Source of the DNA: Rhododendron vialii
Lineage: Eukaryota > Streptophyta > Magnoliopsida > Ericales > Ericaceae
Direction of reading: 5' to 3'
DNA length: 64,000 nucleotides
NCBI RefSeq assembly: GCF_030253575.1
Contig: NC_080561.1
Span: forward strand, 1,244,001-1,308,000
The notes beneath the pieces were generated by a model that saw only the letters and a program-made list of their open reading frames with translations, was not told where the DNA came from and searched no databases. Below, piece after piece: positions 22,583 to 35,245 of the stretch; positions within the stretch are counted from its first letter, which is position 1, and every line of letters begins with the position of its first letter. The position numbers and the translations under genes were made by a program.

Positions 22583-23904
22583 TCTAGTTGTTTTCTTCTT
22601 TTTCAACGATTTATTTCTGTCTATATAAAGTTGTAATCATGTGCATTATCTGTAGTTTTGTGAACAGAAAAATCTGAGGGGACAGATTCCAATAGTCCAA
22701 TGCAAAATGTTGGGTGGGCTTCTTCGTTTTGGTATTTGGATTTTGGATTTTGATTGGGAAGAGATAGAGAGAGAAATAAGAGCAACAATTGAGAGAAATT
22801 TTATTGAAAATCGTGCACAGTGAGAGAATTCAAAATCCCAAATCCTAAACCGAACAAGCTCGCAACTTTCTGGGTCAATCATGTTACCCTACTGAATTGA
22901 TGAGGAAGATGATGTAGATTTTTGTAAAAAGTTAGTTGGACCTAACCCCTCTTTCAGATTAAATGTGAATCAAATATCAAAAATCCTACGAAGTATGCTA
23001 ATGCCATACATAATACAACAGTATTATTGATCGCATCACTGTCAGTTCTACACCGATACCAAATCAAACTAAACCGAGCCTCAAGTCCCAATCAATTGGG
23101 TCGGTTACATGAATCATTTTTCTCGATTGAGCTCCGTCAAGGGCCGCATAAGTTCTACACCGATGAGATTATATATCTTTCTACCAATAGTTTCATCAAA
23201 CAAACAGGCCGTGAAGTTGAGAAAAACAATCTTCTTTGGGGGCCATATGCATAAACATTGACATACAGAATCTTACTCTAACCCATAAATCAACACAACC
23301 CGCCCAGATGATCAGTCTAGCAGTTAGCCTAAGGGTTCGAAACCGAATATGTTGTATTCGACTCTAGCTGACGCCGCCTCTTCTCATTCTGTTCGCGGGT
23401 CTCAGAGATTTTTACCTTGGTCGGTGAATTCAATGCAACCTTTCAAGATTGAACACATTGCCAAATCCACTTTTCAAGATTGAATGAATAATCACAGTAG
23501 TCAAGTCTAATGGCAGACTTCGAGTCTGATAGGAGACTCTACATAAACACAACTTAATGAACCACACGTCTGTTTTAGCTAGAGAAACCGAGGTTAATTC
23601 CATACCGAAAAGAACTTCGAAACTAAATTGAGAAATTTTACAGAACATAAACTCAGTGAGTCAGAGGTAAGAATGAGAACAATTCAGGAAGAAATAATGG
23701 TATTTGGTAGACTTTGATAAAAAGAAATCAGGAGAGGCATACTCAACCTCTAGATGTAGACACACAAAGGCCATATTAATAAGCATCAAAATACAATTTT
23801 GTTGCAATATATCAGCTGTACGAAACCACAAGTGACAAATTCTCCGCGAATAATACAAGGTCTCATTCTTTTAACTTCCCCCGTCAATCTATACAAGCAG
23901 CAAA
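22583..23904. other. Intergenic between ATL and VPS2.1
   Basis: Convergent 3' regions with no gene seen. At 23070-23125 the sequence AAGTCCCAATCAATTGGGTC GG-TTACATGAATC resembles a widely dispersed plant repeat. At 23315-23345 a B-box-like GGTTCGAAACC occurs next to a GTCTAGCAGTTAGCC stretch, suggesting a decayed tRNA-derived SINE. The part adjacent to 23904 is probably VPS2.1 3' UTR. Confidence 0.35.
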
Positions 23905-26900
23905 CTACATTCTTCTCAAATTGTCTAACCTTGCCTGCAAATCACTGTCTATCCCAGTGTCGTCAGTTCCTGTCGCTCCTGTCGCTTCAACTTGTGGGAC
24001 CTTATTCTTCACAGCTGGGGCAGCTACGGCTGATGATGGTGCATTTAGAAGCTGCACATAATATAGGAAATCCACAACATCAGAATTAATCAAATAGGTA
24101 CGGTCATGGAACGGGTATGTATTTGAGTGTCGGATTCATTTCATTTCTATCTCAAGGCCATGGAACAAGTTAAGATATTCAAATTCTTAAGTATAATTGA
24201 TTATTGTTTCTTCAACGAGTATTGTTTACAATGTGCTTAAGGGCATCATGGATATTAGGAGTTCTATGCGCACTTTATAGCAATGGAAAATGACTGTCGA
24301 ATTGAATACGTCAAACACGGATACCGTATCCTTCTCAAAGTGATGAACTTCCAACATGAATATTTTGTGCATTAAACATCAACCATGTAATAGAGGTCAT
24401 TGGGTGGTAATAGAAATACCTCTGAATTTATGTCGATTCCAATCTCATCAAGAACTTGGTTAACGAGATCTTCTGTTTCTTCTTCTTCCTCATCCCCTTC
24501 CAAAGCATCATCAATAGAGTCTCCCATGACCTCAGAAACCATTTCCATCTTTTCATTCTGCATCTCAAATTCCTGCATTATTTTCTGCAGTGCTGGCAAA
24601 TTCATCTGCCTATTCATCTGGCCCATTGCCTTTGTTACACCTTTCATTGCCTCCCCCATGGCTTGTGTTGACTTCAAAGTCTGATTTTCAAAACAAAAAG
24701 AAACCAGAACTTCAGTACCACCACAAGATAACGAGAAAATTCTTATGAGTTTCGAATAAACTAATTAACAAATAAAATTTACCTTTGACATAACTCAAGC
24801 ATAAGGACCAAAACTTGGTCCAAATAGCAAACATAGTTCAAACTTCCATAGTGGATTACAACAAAGCATCAAGTCCAACTTCAAATGTCATAAGAAGCAC
24901 AAATGTGCAGAGGACCAGAATTCAACTATGGAGGAACAAAATGACAAAACCCTTTGATGAGCACACAACTATACTCAAGTTTCCTGTTCAACTCAAAAGA
25001 AGTACTATAACTTTTTCATTTTTCATGGAGCAAAATGTCCAAGAAGCATATTCACGCTAAAGGACTCAACCTCCAACACCTAGTGTAGATGAAAATATAA
25101 GTAGAAACGAATCTTATACTACACAACTTTAATGAAGGATATGATCCGAAAAAAAACTTCAATGAAGGATTGACAAAAATTAGAACATACCTGAATCCTG
25201 AGAGAAACACCTTGAAGCTGGGATTTAAGCTTATAAAATTTTTCAACCTGATGTCGTGTTCTGATAAGGTCTTTCGCCATCACCTTAACAGCTCCCTGGA
25301 AAACCAGTACTTCAAATCAAATACGTATGCTTGAGTTATGGCGTAGCAAAACTTGATCCAAACGAATTGGAAAATGATGTTATAAAAAACAATAAAATCC
25401 ACCAAACATAGGCTATCAACATACAGAAAACAACTCCTCGCACTATAGACTAATGATAGCCTAGAGCATTCTATTAAATTACCGGAAAGAGGGAGGAGAC
25501 GAAAAGAAATCTTTAAATCTTAGGCATCATAATTCCAATGGTAATAAACTCTATTCCCACACACATTCACATGCATGTGACTCTCAAACAGCAGGGAAAA
25601 ATTATTCATTCACGGAGCTAAGGATGAGTTTATGAACGTATATCACGTGGCGGGGACTGCATATCAGAGAATTATGAAAAGTAATAAAACCGATTAGGAA
25701 GTAATCAAGTTCACAATCCTGACAGTTTTTTGAAAAACCAGCCAAGCTCTTCAGACTTGCTGAAGATAAAAATACACACAGCTGGATAAAGAATACTATC
25801 ATCCTCATGCTGTCATCAAGAAGAGACTACAAACTTCTGCTGCACAATTTAGTTTACACTACTATCTCGACATCAAACCAGAGACCACTTTATATTATTA
25901 TGAATTAGCAAAACCACACCAACTGTTCACAAGGAAATATGTCACTGGTACATTCACTCAGCTAAGTTTAAAACTATTGCTCATTGTTTTTGGCCACACA
26001 CAAAATTGAAGCTAATATCAACTCCAAATGCACATAAATAGGACAAAAAGGTGACACTTGTCAGGAACTAAGGCCTAATGTGAAACTCATGCTTACATGG
26101 GAAAATAAAGTAACCAATATGTGTCATCCAAAAGACAAAATTAAACATCTGTCTGCAGAAAATATCTATCTCTCCTCATTGGCAAAACCAACTGGGAAAA
26201 TTTGGACTCCCGCACAAACATAAACTTCAATTCCATATGACTCAAATTTGCTGTCACATCTTAATTGAATCATCCCTCTAAAAGGGGCCAGTGAGAAGAC
26301 GACAAGCTTCCAAGATTTTGATCAGGTCTCAGATAACTATCAGTCTCTCACATAATTTTTTTTTAATGGCATCAGTCTCTCACATATGATGTGTATATGA
26401 AACTGAAAAAATGGTATTCAATCGAACAAGAGCACGTACCATCTGCCCTTGCTTTGCATTATTCTTTATCTGGACAATCAACTTCTTCTCTTGTGCTTGT
26501 AAACCTTGCCTCTCTCTTTCTATTTCTCGTATAGATTTGTCCAGCATCCTCTTATTTTCACGCAGGAGTTCTGAGAATAACATCCACAAATTGAAATTGT
26601 CAGGGTCTCAAAATTTGTTGACCTCCTACCATAAGAGGCAATCAAGCAACATGAAAAACCAAAATCCTAAAGGAAACTATCCTAATTGACTGTACAAGCC
26701 AGTCTCGACTCTCGAGTGCTATGGTGATAACTAAGCCCCAAAAGGCCCAGTTCATGACCAGGCTATAAGGCATGAGGAGATGATTAAAGTCACCATTCAT
26801 GACTGTCAAATAAAAAGAAGCAATTGATCGACACTAATATATCCTCTATTTGATCAAAAGAATACCAACTTAACTGAATCCGCAACCATCCAATGTATAC

Positions 26901-27981
26901 ATGCTGACAGAGCATTACTCAACAAAGGAGATTCTCAATACCAGATATAAAAAAAAAACGCTTGTAAATAGAAAAATGTAAATTATACTCCTGATGCAGT
27001 CACGATTCCTAAAACTTACTTGAATGGACATGATAATATGCATATAACGAAGGAATACTAAGTTTCATTGCTCTAAGGTATAGACCCTCGGTTTGTAATC
27101 TAGAACTTTGGTATACGGTGATATTACAATGTAAGCTTCGTTAATTTGTTTACACTCGTCTCGTTGGACGAAGAAGAGTTATTTAGTGGGTTGAAATCAA
27201 GCAGTTTCCGCATCAGTTGGTTAATAGACTTTACAGCAATTCCTAAGTCAACAAGACAATCAATTGTCCCATTTGGTTACCAGCATCTTGCATGTTAAAT
27301 GGATCACAAATACTGAAAAATGAAAATATTTTGGAAGTTTGGCGCATAACCATTTCTCTCGAATTGAACCCCTCAGAAGGTTCAGCTCTGAACTAGGCTA
27401 ACTAGGCTTTCTGCAACCCAGCATGGCACTCTAACTAAATTAAATACACATTATACACACCTCAAACGATTAAAAAACAACTCCTTTTAAATCAATTAGA
27501 AAATAAATTCAACCTGACCAAATTAAATACTTTTCAAATTGCTACTAGTTTTCATCTGCAGTAAGTATCTGCAATTACTAAAATTTATTCTGACAAACAA
27601 CTGGGAAACCAAAGTTCAAGACCTATATACTATGATCACGATCAGAAGATCCATCTGGCACGATCACAACAATAGAAGCCTAAGATTGCGTTATTCTTTG
27701 CTTACAATCGAAGTAAAAACCATCATCTAAACACCATCTTTAAACAACGACGGATCAATATTGTACAATCCAATTACAAACTCAGTTTTGTCGCGTAACG
27801 ATGAATCCAAGCAATAGATATTTCAACAAACGTAGCACGCAAAACCTAACAAGAAACGCGCGCGATTCCAACCAACATATATAAGGGGAAAAACATTCTT
27901 TTTCTAAATATCAGCATATGTATGTATACAGATCGAAATTGAACCTGCTGGCGTCTTCCGCTTTCCAAATAAGAAACTCAT
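23905..27981 (-). CDS. VPS2.1: ESCRT-III subunit VPS2.1 (CHMP2-like), 5 exons
   Basis: Minus-strand exons are 27981-27945, 26570-26440, 25295-25191, 24680-24420 and 24051-23905, all GT-AG and in frame, giving 226 aa (Arabidopsis VPS2.1 is 225). The first exon encodes only 12 residues (MSFLFGKRKTPA), a normal feature of this gene. The basic N-terminal helix contains ELLRENKRMLDKSIREIERE, followed by the helical Snf7 core (KVMAKDLIRTRHQVEKFYKL), an acidic linker (DDALEGDEEEEETEDLV) and a C-terminal MIM1 motif (LQARLDNLRRM) that binds the MIT domain of the VPS4/SKD1 ATPase. The product polymerises on endosomal membranes during intraluminal vesicle formation. The gene is transcribed away from a (GA)n leader at 28001-28036. 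Introns show no transposon that I can recognise. Confidence 0.95.
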
Positions 27982-27998
27982 CGCGTCGAATTCCGGTG

Positions 27999-28000
<2 letters not shown>

Positions 28001-28036
<36 letters not shown>
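28001..28036. repeat. (CT)18 microsatellite in VPS2.1 leader
   Basis: Uninterrupted CT on the plus strand (GA on the VPS2.1 sense strand), ending about 20 bp upstream of the VPS2.1 ATG. It is in the 5' UTR or core promoter. Confidence 0.85.
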
Positions 28037-28325
28037 AATCCTCACAACAACGCGGTTTAAACAAACAAATGGTAGTTGGAAAATGAACAGTTGAACACGG
28101 AGAAATATTCCCCTTTTATGATCTGACGGTCCAAAACAATCTCGTGTTCGTGTGGCGGGTATCTTAGGATTCGATCGGGTCGGATTTTGATTGGATCGAT
28201 GGCCCTGGTGGAATGGACTTTTGAGAGTTCAAATGGGCTGATTGGGCCAGCACATATATGGGCTTGTATTCCATGAAAAGATTCAATCTGGTTGTACTTG
28301 ATTAATGTTGATAAACGACACAAGC

Positions 28326-28600
28326 TACTCGAGTTTGAGTATATGTTCGTCCGTTAAAAACTCGTTCGAACTCGGTTTGTAATAAAAAACACAAACCGAG
28401 CTTGAATAATTTTTTAAAGCTCGTTAAGCCTTCAAACCAAGCTCGAACAAGATACTATTCGTTGAGATCAGCTCATGTTTGTCTCGATTAAAGCTCATTC
28501 AAAATCGGCTTGTCTCGTTAACAATCTAAGCTTTAACATGTTTTGAAGCCCATTAAGCTTCAAACCAAACTTGAACAACTAATTGCTCGGCTTGTTAGGT
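28326..28600. repeat. AGCTCG/GAGCTTG-rich repeat (degenerate)
   Basis: Repeated AAACTCG, GAGCTTG and GCTCGTT motifs in both orientations. Similar motif-rich tracts occur at 31310-31450 and 61740-61880. They look like decayed copies of one palindromic plant repeat; the class is not assigned. Confidence 0.4.
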
Positions 28601-28747
28601 CCATTTAGGACCCCCACATTTGATTGGATCGATGGCCCTGATATGGCCGGGCTTTTAATATTTCAAATGGGCTGATTTGGGCAGCACAGATATGGGCTTG
28701 TACTCCATGGGCCCAATGCACAAGCCTATTTCGTTGCATTAAGTGAA

Positions 28748-28879
28748 GGAAAAATGGCAGCCAATAACGTGTTTTGATAATTAATACCCGCCAAGGACAT
28801 TTTCAGCATTAACAAATATTTTGAGCTTGTCTTTGACAAGTATTAATTATCAAAGCACGTCATGAACCGTCATTTTCCC
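28748..28879. mobile_element. Mutator-like MITE, GGAAAAATG family, copy 1
   Basis: 132 bp with about 40 bp inverted arms (GGAAAAATGGCAGCC... and TTTTGATAATTAATA). Flanked by the exact 9 bp duplication TTAAGTGAA (28739-28747 and 28880-28888). Nine-base duplications with long arms point to a Mutator-type MITE. Second copy at 38315-38444. Confidence 0.85.
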
Positions 28880-28899
28880 TTAAGTGAATGGATCGTAGT

Positions 28900-29940
28900 A
28901 TTCCCCGATTGTCGGCCCATTTGGGAAGTCCCACTAGTCATTTATTTTTGAAATAACTTAAGTTTTCTAAATAATCTTTTCATTTTTTTACACCAAGATT
29001 TTGGAAAATTATTTTTCCAAAGTACGTTAACTTCTGCATTGTCTCCGGTGGATATTTTGAAGGTATGGCAACTAGACAATATAGAGTGGATATCACTATT
29101 CCTGAGCCTATCTCTCGGCCCTGCCGCACCCCAGACGAGAATCCAAGTGTGAACTCATGGAGTTGTAGGCAAAGCGGGAGAGAGATAGATGGTAACCCAA
29201 ATGTTAGTTTTCTTGTTACAATAGTGGATACAAGATGTATGTAAAACCAAATTCCATCACGGACTTGTTGAGTTTTCTTCGACAAATTTTGTTTAAGAAA
29301 GCCTACGAAGGTTGTCGGAGGTGAATGAGGCTCCTCAAATCACAGAGAATTAAAAGTGACTTATCGAGTGTCAGAACGAGAATAGAGGTCATTAAACACT
29401 TGTGAAGGTCCTAGAGGTTCGACGATGATTCCAAATGGATAACGACTCAAATTTGAGATGGATTTTGTGAGAGGCGGGAGGAGGAATTGGGGAAGAGAGT
29501 GTGAAAACCCTAAATTGATCCTATAATAAGTGTAAACATATTAAAGGGGTATGCCGAGTAAATACTCGGCAGAGATCAGTATAGGAATATGTAAAATCAT
29601 TTCTAACTCTATCTTTTCTCTTTGAACATTCTACGACTCTTATTCGATCCCTGGATTTTTGATTTAATCGAAGTAAGAACCGAGGCGTGAGCGATCAAAT
29701 CAAGGGATGGCAATCTCTTGTATTTGGTTCTCTATACCGTTAGTTATCCGAACCGTACCAATCAATAATTCAATACGGAGCGGACCGGATGGAATTATCA
29801 TTTATTTGTTTTTTTGGGAAAATTACTGTAGTACTGTATATCATTTGTTGCATGCCACTGTTAAAGCTCAACGGACAAAAAAAAGAGAAGTTTAAGTGGC
29901 TGTTTCCCATGCGCAGAAAGGAAGCTGGCAAAACTGAAAG

Positions 29941-29984
<44 letters not shown>

Positions 29985-30240
29985 AACCGTGTGAATTTTG
30001 AAAGCTGCCGCTGAAATTTTTGCTGGCTCCGACACATGGTGCAGATAGAGAGAGAACAGATACACGTGCGCACGAGGTACTACTTACGCTTTTGGAAGGG
30101 TGGACGTACGGCTTTGCCCTTTTGTTTTCCCTCTCTCTTAGACCCTGTTTGGAATCTTTGGATTAAAAGACTCCGTTTGGATTTGAAATATTCGCACAAC
30201 CTGTACTCGTCTATTACGTCTATGCCTTTTGTTCTAGTAA
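28900..30240. other. Gene-free stretch
   Basis: No gene or well-bounded element recognised. It contains a (CT)n tract at 29945-29981 and a self-complementary ATGCCGAGTAAATACTCGGCA near 29551-29572. Short frames have no family signature. Confidence 0.4.
29945..29981. repeat. (CT)n microsatellite
   Basis: About 18 uninterrupted TC units with no gene directly next to them. Confidence 0.85.
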
Positions 30241-30259
30241 TACTGTACTATGTTTGGAA

Positions 30260-30472
30260 CGGGGCCGGATCCAGTCCATTTGCTCCGGACCAGTTCGGTT
30301 CATTTGGTACATTCGAGTCGTCTAAAGAGTCGTCCAAAAGTGTTTTGAATGACTCAGATTTAAAACACGCCTTTAAATCTGAGCCATCTAAAATACTTTT
30401 GCACGGCCCGAATGCACCCAAATGAACCAAACTGGTCTAGAGCAAATGGACCGGATCCGAGCCCACTTGGAA
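30260..30472. mobile_element. Palindromic MITE with ~70 bp arms
   Basis: Left arm CCATTTGCTCCGGACCAGTT and GGTTCATTTGG pair with the right arm CCAAATGAACC and AACTGGTCTAGAGCAAATGG. Inner blocks CCAAAAGTGTTTT and AAAATACTTTTGC are complementary, and GGATCC sits in both outer arms. Non-coding. Confidence 0.6.
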
Positions 30473-30727
30473 CTAAGGCTCTTTTTGGAGAACTTGGGGA
30501 TGGAAAGGGAAAGAAAAGAAAACTAAGAGGAAAAGTTGAGTAGAAATTAGCGAAAAATTTGAACCAAGTATTTTTTAAACTTTTCTTTCTCTTTTTTCTA
30601 GAAAACCAAACAATGGGAAGAATTTTTTTAAGATTTTCTCTTTCTTTCCATTTCTTTCTCTTTCCAATCAGTATATTTATTTTTTCTAGGAAGACTTAAT
30701 AAGCCAATAATCTGATAATCTTACTTA

Positions 30728-30969
30728 GGCTGCGTTCTTTTAAACTTAATTTAAACTTAACTTAAATCTGTGAATTTTTTCCTTATTTGAATTTCTTTCG
30801 TATTTGTTAGTTTTGCACCAAATTTTTGTGAGTTATTGATTCGTCTCGACAAAGAGAATCGGAAAAGTAATTTTTTACTTTTACTCAAGTATTTTGAGAA
30901 ATAACCACTTTTAAAATTCAAATAAGAAAAAAACTCTTAGATTTAAGTTAAGTTCATAAGAACGCAGTC
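30728..30969. mobile_element. PIF/Harbinger-like MITE
   Basis: Ends GGCTGCGTTCTTTTAAACTT and (right) AAGTTCATAAGAACGCAGTC are inverted repeats. TTA flanks both sides (30725-30727 and 30970-30972). The AT-rich body contains TTTCGTATTTGTTAG. It lies 6 bp from a Stowaway MITE. Confidence 0.75.
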
Positions 30970-30975
30970 TTACTA

Positions 30976-31225
30976 CTCCCTCCATCGGTCCGTCCCGATT
31001 TGTTTGTTTAATTTTGACATATGTACTCTTCAAAAAATTATCTACATCTCACAACCTATAACGTTTTACCACATAATTTCGAAAGCATCATGTTATAGAA
31101 CTAATTGAAATATATCAAGTAAGCTCCATATTGCATATAAAAAATATTATAAATTAAAACATATAGACAATTTTATAGTAGGTCCCAAATAGTAAATAGG
31201 GACAAATAAATCGGGATGGAGAGAG
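30976..31225. mobile_element. Stowaway-like MITE
   Basis: 250 bp, left end CTCCCTCCATCGGTCCGTCC and right end ATCGGGATGGAGAGAG, with TA on both sides (30974-30975, 31226-31227). A small insertion (CATCGGT) sits in the left terminus relative to the standard CTCCCTCCGTCCC. Confidence 0.75.
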
Positions 31226-31229
31226 TATC

Positions 31230-32838
31230 TTTTAGGCCAAACCAACCATCACATAATCATTCCTTGGGACTTGTACTCTCAATTTAATCACCATTTCACT
31301 TGGCTCATTTATAGAAGCTCGTTTAGTAAACTAACTCATGAGATCCAACAACCCGATAACAAGCAAGTCAAACCCAAGCTCTAGCTAGACTGACTATGAA
31401 CGAACCGAACTCAAACACTTTAAAGCTCGATTCGATTTGACTCGTTTGAAACCCTATATATACATGTACCTCCCGCATAATCTAGCCCTTCAGGTCTTAT
31501 GTGCCGTAGACTTGTGCATGATTGGTGGGCAACAGGATACTCAAGAACTCAAAAATAATAGCACTGATCATAAAGGACCAAATTTGAGGAAAAGAGACTT
31601 TGTTTGAAATCGGAACAATTTTCCGGGGGGCAGTACAGTATAGGAAATATGAAACTATCCAGAAATGAAAATGAATGATTCGTATCTTAAAAAATTTAAT
31701 GGACCGTTTTTCATGTATCCTAACTTTTTTGCAATTTTCCACCTTAACTATATTGTATGAAGAATAGAATATAATTATTCTCTTCGTTTGAAAATAATTT
31801 TTCATATTTTCTTCCATCCTCCTCCAGCTCCAACCTTAAGCATGGGTCGCCCCCATGGCCCCATCTGCTACCACCCCCACCAAATAGGCTTTCTTTAAGC
31901 TCAACTAATGTAGCTAGCTAGATTCAAACTTTTTTTAAGTAAACTCCTCTTAAAAAACACTTTTGTAGAAAATGTAATATCCGTTTCTCCAAAATCTAAA
32001 GTTGATGAATTGTGAGAGAATGATCTGTTTCGTAAAGCGAAAAATAAGTATTTACAAAATAATAACCTTAACGGAACAGGGCCAGTCTCAAAATTTAAGG
32101 TATAATGTTCGTCGTAAACATATCCATCATCATTCTCCCCTACATTTTCTTCAAAACACAGCGTGCAACAATTTAGATCACGCAAACTTTGTAACAATAC
32201 CAGAAGAAACCTCATAACGGATTTATACATAGACGAAGGAAAAAAGAAACAAAAATATGCTAAAATGACAAGAATATCTATAGTTGCTACCAGCCTACCA
32301 CTCACTATTAAAGATCGATGGAATACAAATGTCACAACCCAAGGATTAACGGGGATACATGCCTTAAGGATCTTTCATCATTCAAAAGAATTCACTTAAG
32401 AAATACAGAGACGGGGAACAAGAAATAAACATGGTACTTCTCAACAAGTCAAACGCCATATATATTTTACTCAAATATACTCTACCCATTTTATTCAGAT
32501 CAAAACATTTTATATTATATAGCACACTCTTGGAACATCCCTGCTACGCTGTCAAATAAACTTGTATTTTGAAGACAAAACTTAACGAAAATAAATATAA
32601 TTGATTAGTAAAAATTAGGACGATTTTTGTAGAACTTAAAGATACTCTTCTATCGACTCAAGGATTCTTTGATTAGCAAAATAACTTCAAAGACTTTGAC
32701 CAGAAATTAAATAGAATTAAAACATTTTAAAATATTAGATCGTGCCTCCATTATTTCCACCGCGCAAACCGATCCAAGTACTGGATGGCTACGAAGTCTG
32801 CATCAAAACCATGTTAATCTTCCTAGTGGCTTTTCTGT

Positions 32839-32888
<50 letters not shown>

Positions 32889-33639
32889 AAGTTTTCATAT
32901 GCTATACAGTACCATAACAGATAATTGGTTTGATTAATCAGAGATGGAGATTGGAGACCACTGAGTTGGATCCTCCAATAACCAAGGGAATATTTATATA
33001 ATCGAGTGGATGTTTTTTTCAAACCCAACTACCCCTATTTGCCTTTTTTTTTAGTCGCAAAAGTGAGTTTGCAAATCTACTTTTTCTATGCTCCAAAAGT
33101 TGGTTTGCATGTGTGCCATAATAATTTATGATCCTGCCATATTTTGACTTCTAAAGATTCCTTAATCATGGAGGAGTGTCCTCGATCTGTGTCCACCCAT
33201 TACTCCAATGTTACATCAAGAGTTTGGATCGCTCTCTCCGGTCCAAATTTTGGATCAACGAGACAATAAAAATTTGGACCATATATACATGGATATAATC
33301 GATAATTTGAATTTGTTAAAAGTCAGAGTTTCTGAACAAATTCGAACAATTAATTGCAATAATGTATGGTCCAAATAAATTGTTCTGTCCGGTCAAAATT
33401 AAATACCGAAGAGGACCCAATATTAGCAAACCATATACTATTCACACCTATTGCCAGATGGTGTTTTTTTCTTCCTTGTGGACACAATAAGTTGATTAAC
33501 AGAAAATTAATCATATTCTGCAAGAGAAACAATACCAATGTCAAGTGATGCTTAGTCAAAAGATTAGCATAAAAGATCAATTTGGGACGAGTGATGCTAT
33601 TCGGCCAGCACTGTGTCTGTCTAAGTTGCCCAAAAGATA
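31230..33639. other. Gene-free stretch with a (TA)n tract
   Basis: No gene recognised. It contains AGCTCG-type repeat remnants at 31310-31450 and a (TA)n microsatellite at 32842-32885. A loose inverted repeat around 33236-33380 (GGTCCAAATT / AATTTGGACC / TGGTCCAAAT) may be a decayed MITE. Confidence 0.35.
32842..32885. repeat. (TA)22 microsatellite
   Basis: Uninterrupted alternating TA between GTGA and TTTGAAG. Confidence 0.9.
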
Positions 33640-34443
33640 ATTTTTTCCAAAAATGGTGAAGGTAAGTTGTGAACTAGGTAATCCTCTCTCTCTCTCTCTC
33701 TCTCTGACTTTTAATTTGCTGGGGGTGGGGTGGCTGCCACCTCCCCTTCTCCTCCCCCGCCTTGACTTCCCTTCTCTTTTTGATATCACCTTCGTTCCAC
33801 TCTTCCTTGAAGGATCTTTGCCCTCCTTACCATTCCTTACCTCTACCTCCATCATTTAACCCATCTCCGGTGACGTTAACTCAAATTTGGTGGCTTGATT
33901 TTGCTCCAGAGGCTACGATCTTATGCTCTTTCAATTCATTCAACGTTGTCTCTACTCGGTCCGGTTTGTCTTTGATTTCTTCCTTCCACCTTCAACCCTA
34001 GCAGTAGATGCAGATCCGACGAGTTTGGGGTTGACGGAACATCGGCCAAATAAAAGAGACTGGAAGCCGATGAATTTATTTACTGTATTTTTAGTTTTTT
34101 CTCTGTGGAGTTGTTTCTCCATGTTTACTGTTTCTTTTCCCTCGGTGGGTTTCCCTAGTCTGGTCCCCGAACTCTAGTTTCCCTAGATCTAGTGGTGACT
34201 TTTGGGAAATAATATTTTCGATTTTGGTTCGTAAGTTTGGTGCTAGTGTTGGTTCACCAGCGTGCATCCAGTGTCCGTTCGCAAGATCGGGATTACGAGG
34301 TTTTGACGTTAGAACTTGAGAAGTTAGGCCTCATGTATGGTTATTGACTCATTTTGGGAGTGATAACTGTCTTTTTTATGTGTTCGGTTATTTTGTATGA
34401 TTAACAATGAAACTTCTACCATTTTGAAAAAAAAAAAAAAAAA
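33640..34443 (+). mobile_element. Poly(A)-tailed retroposon (non-LTR type)
   Basis: Starts near a CT-rich leader (33683-33705), then GGTGGCTGCCACCTCCCC, carries no long frame, and ends in a 17 nt A-run at 34427-34443. AAAAGATA occurs just before the start (33632-33639) and AAAAGATA overlaps the tail end, a possible target duplication. Its plan (CT leader, GGCTGCC block, poly(A)) resembles the element at 50964-51708, but I could not align the bodies well. Confidence 0.5.
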
Positions 34444-35010
34444 GATATTGAAGTAGGTAAAATTCCTACTTTTAAGAATCATTGAATATTATTCAAAGTG
34501 TTTAATTATTTGAGGTTTTAGTTAACACTCAAGTTGATTAAATTGTTAGAGCCTAGGGTCTAAGCCCTCGTTTATAATCTTTGTACATGGGATGCCATAT
34601 GTGAGCGCAAGAGCTCAAATTCTCTGTACCCAAATTTTCTTGTATCGGTGTTCCGGTGCATTTTGGCTATATCGAATCACGACAAATGAGAATTTTCTCA
34701 CATAATCCGATAACTAAAAATGCACGGATTTACTGTTGCATATATGCATTATTGAGTGCAGAATATTTGAGGGGAAACCAAATCTTTTGGGAGTATTTTC
34801 TTATTATTTCGTTGATGTGCTGCATGCTAGCTTTGTCATTTAAAATGCCAATGCAATCCCAAATCTTCTTTAAGTTGATTTTGTGTTGATTGATGCACAT
34901 CTCTATCATCTCAATATCGCATTTAAACGTTCCTCCATCACGGATGTGGACTTAATTCGTTTGTAATTGGGCAAAAGAAGAGAAATACATAAAATAAAAT
35001 AAAAGGTGGA

Positions 35011-35245
35011 CTAGTAGTCATGGCCCGAAACACAAGAGTTTGCTCTTTTTTAACTTTTCAAGTTCGAAATCTCTCAAGTGCTATCAATTCCTTTGGGGAC
35101 AGTTCGCGGAGCATTGTCTCCGGTTTTAAGGTGTCGTGGACGGTGGGTGTATGGTCCCTAGCTTAGATTAGTCAAGGTATCGTGCGAGTAAGCTAATCCG
35201 GACATCTGGCTGTTTAAAAAAAATTTAAAAAAGATGGACTTTTGT
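35011..35245 (+). mobile_element. SINE-like element
   Basis: Contains AAGTTCGAAATCTCTCAAGT (a B-box-like GTTCGAAATC), the 3' module TTAGATTAGTCAAGGTATCG... TCCGGACATC and a terminal A-rich run. The B-box neighbourhood recurs at 35872 and the 3' module at 47893, 49226 and 63511. It is probably a tRNA-derived SINE. The A box is not clear. Confidence 0.45.
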
